From Pseudonocardia oroxyli (GTDB lineage: Bacteria; Actinomycetota; Actinomycetes; Mycobacteriales; Pseudonocardiaceae), in contig NZ_FNBE01000009.1 in NCBI RefSeq assembly GCF_900102195.1, positions 62,001 through 126,000 on the forward strand: a stretch of 64,000 nucleotides of DNA, read 5' to 3'. The first letter of the stretch is position 1, and each line of letters opens with the position of its first letter. The translations under genes were made by a program, and so were the position numbers. The notes under the pieces were generated by a model, which was not told the DNA's origin, did not search any database, and saw nothing but the letters and a program-made list of their open reading frames with translations. Positions 63,602-64,000 of this stretch are shown here, in pieces.

Positions 63602-64000
63602 CGCGCCAGCCTCTCCAGCTCGGCGAGCGCCTCGGGGGCGAGGGTGCGGCGCAGGTCGTGCAGGTCGGGTTCGCGCGCGTCCCGGAGCCGGATCTGCGGG
63701 CCGTACCGCAACCAGGCCCGCCACAGCTCGTCCCGGTCCTGGGCCTCGCGGCGCGCCCGTTCCCCGGCGACGGTCAACACGCCGTCCGGCGTCATCAGGT
63801 TGGCCCGGACCAGTCGCCTGCTCGTGCCGCCCGCCAACAGCAGCCGGTCCCGCTCCATCCGACGACGGCGGCGCGTCAGCCGTGCGCGGCGCGCGAGCAC
63901 CCCGCGGCGCGGCGCCAGCAGCACGGCCAGCACCGCCACGGCGACCCCCACCAGCACGACGACCGGCCCGGTGGGCAGCTGCGCGCGGGTGGCGAGCAGC
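63598..64000 (-). CDS. Metal ABC permease with C-terminal cytoplasmic domain (partial)
   Basis: Only the last ~134 codons are in the window; the gene continues past 64000. A final membrane helix (GPVVVLVGVAVAVLAVLLA) is followed by a ~100-residue charged domain (RARLTRRRRRMERDRLLLAG ... LHDLRRTLAPEALAELERLA) that resembles the helical, DtxR-like tail found on some Mn/Zn ABC-3 permeases. It pairs with the second permease, which overlaps its stop by four bases. Confidence 0.75.
   Translation of the reverse strand, partial: LLATRAQLPTGPVVVLVGVAVAVLAVLLAPRRGVLARRARLTRRRRRMERDRLLLAGGTSRRLVRANLMTPDGVLTVAGERARREAQDRDELWRAWLRYGPQIRLRDAREPDLHDLRRTLAPEALAELERLAR

Overview
This is a high-GC actinobacterial chromosome segment, most likely Pseudonocardia or a close relative in the Pseudonocardiaceae (inference). 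The pointers are mycobacterial/nocardioform gene families (HbhA-like protein, SepH, mycobacterial-type SerC, DUF2505/MurB/LprQ-like block), many GTG starts, leaderless promoters, and a propane-type soluble di-iron monooxygenase of the kind known from Pseudonocardia, Gordonia, Rhodococcus and Mycobacterium. No tRNA, rRNA, CRISPR array, insertion sequence or prophage was seen.

Layout. 1-9.2 kb: a secreted low-complexity protein, acyl desaturase, cold shock protein, epimerase, small prim-pol-like protein, DUF445 protein, a crcB pair, then the HTH regulator / hbhA / DUF2516 / YbaK block. 9.2-10.9 kb: a two-gene cassette of a HipA-type kinase and a HIRAN-domain protein with less biased codon use. 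10.9-14.2 kb: GMC oxidoreductase plus iron-siderophore binding lipoprotein behind an iron box, and a divergent AraC regulator. 14.3-23.7 kb: lon, FAD oxidase, purU, a broken MFS gene, and DUF2505-murB-L,D-transpeptidase-SDR, matching M. tuberculosis Rv0481c-Rv0484c in order. 23.8-27.9 kb: purine permease, MFS and EamA transporters; the EamA gene is flanked by two 61-bp direct repeats, each an iron-box promoter driving a short terminated transcript. 28-31.8 kb: an envelope operon (GH16, LAS-type peptidase, MinD-like P-loop protein, TcpC-like protein). 32-46 kb: housekeeping genes (GCS2-family ligase, TrmH, DUF2537, sepH, serC, two citrate synthases, pdxH, photolyase), partly matching Rv0881-Rv0896c. 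46-51 kb: sunset-domain protein, NatAB-like ABC exporter, K+ channel.

51.1-61.0 kb is the main catabolic locus: an AcoR/MimR-type activator facing prmABCD (hydroxylase large subunit, reductase, small subunit, coupling protein), followed by a dedicated GroEL-like chaperonin and a convergent MHS-family transporter. These form a propane/acetone/phenol-type alkane monooxygenase unit. Strong hairpins separate prmA from prmB and prmD from the chaperonin gene. 61-64 kb: an Eis C-terminal-like protein, a double GGCT-like protein and two metal ABC permeases, the last cut by the window edge.

The least expected signals are non-coding. Two families of 40-bp palindromes, A (four copies) and B (three copies), and three further hairpin types sit after genes throughout the window. 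One A copy lies in frame inside a coding sequence, and one B copy supplies the stop codon of one gene and the start codon of the next. The twin iron-box transcripts and the split HipA/HIRAN cassette are the other candidates for undescribed biology.
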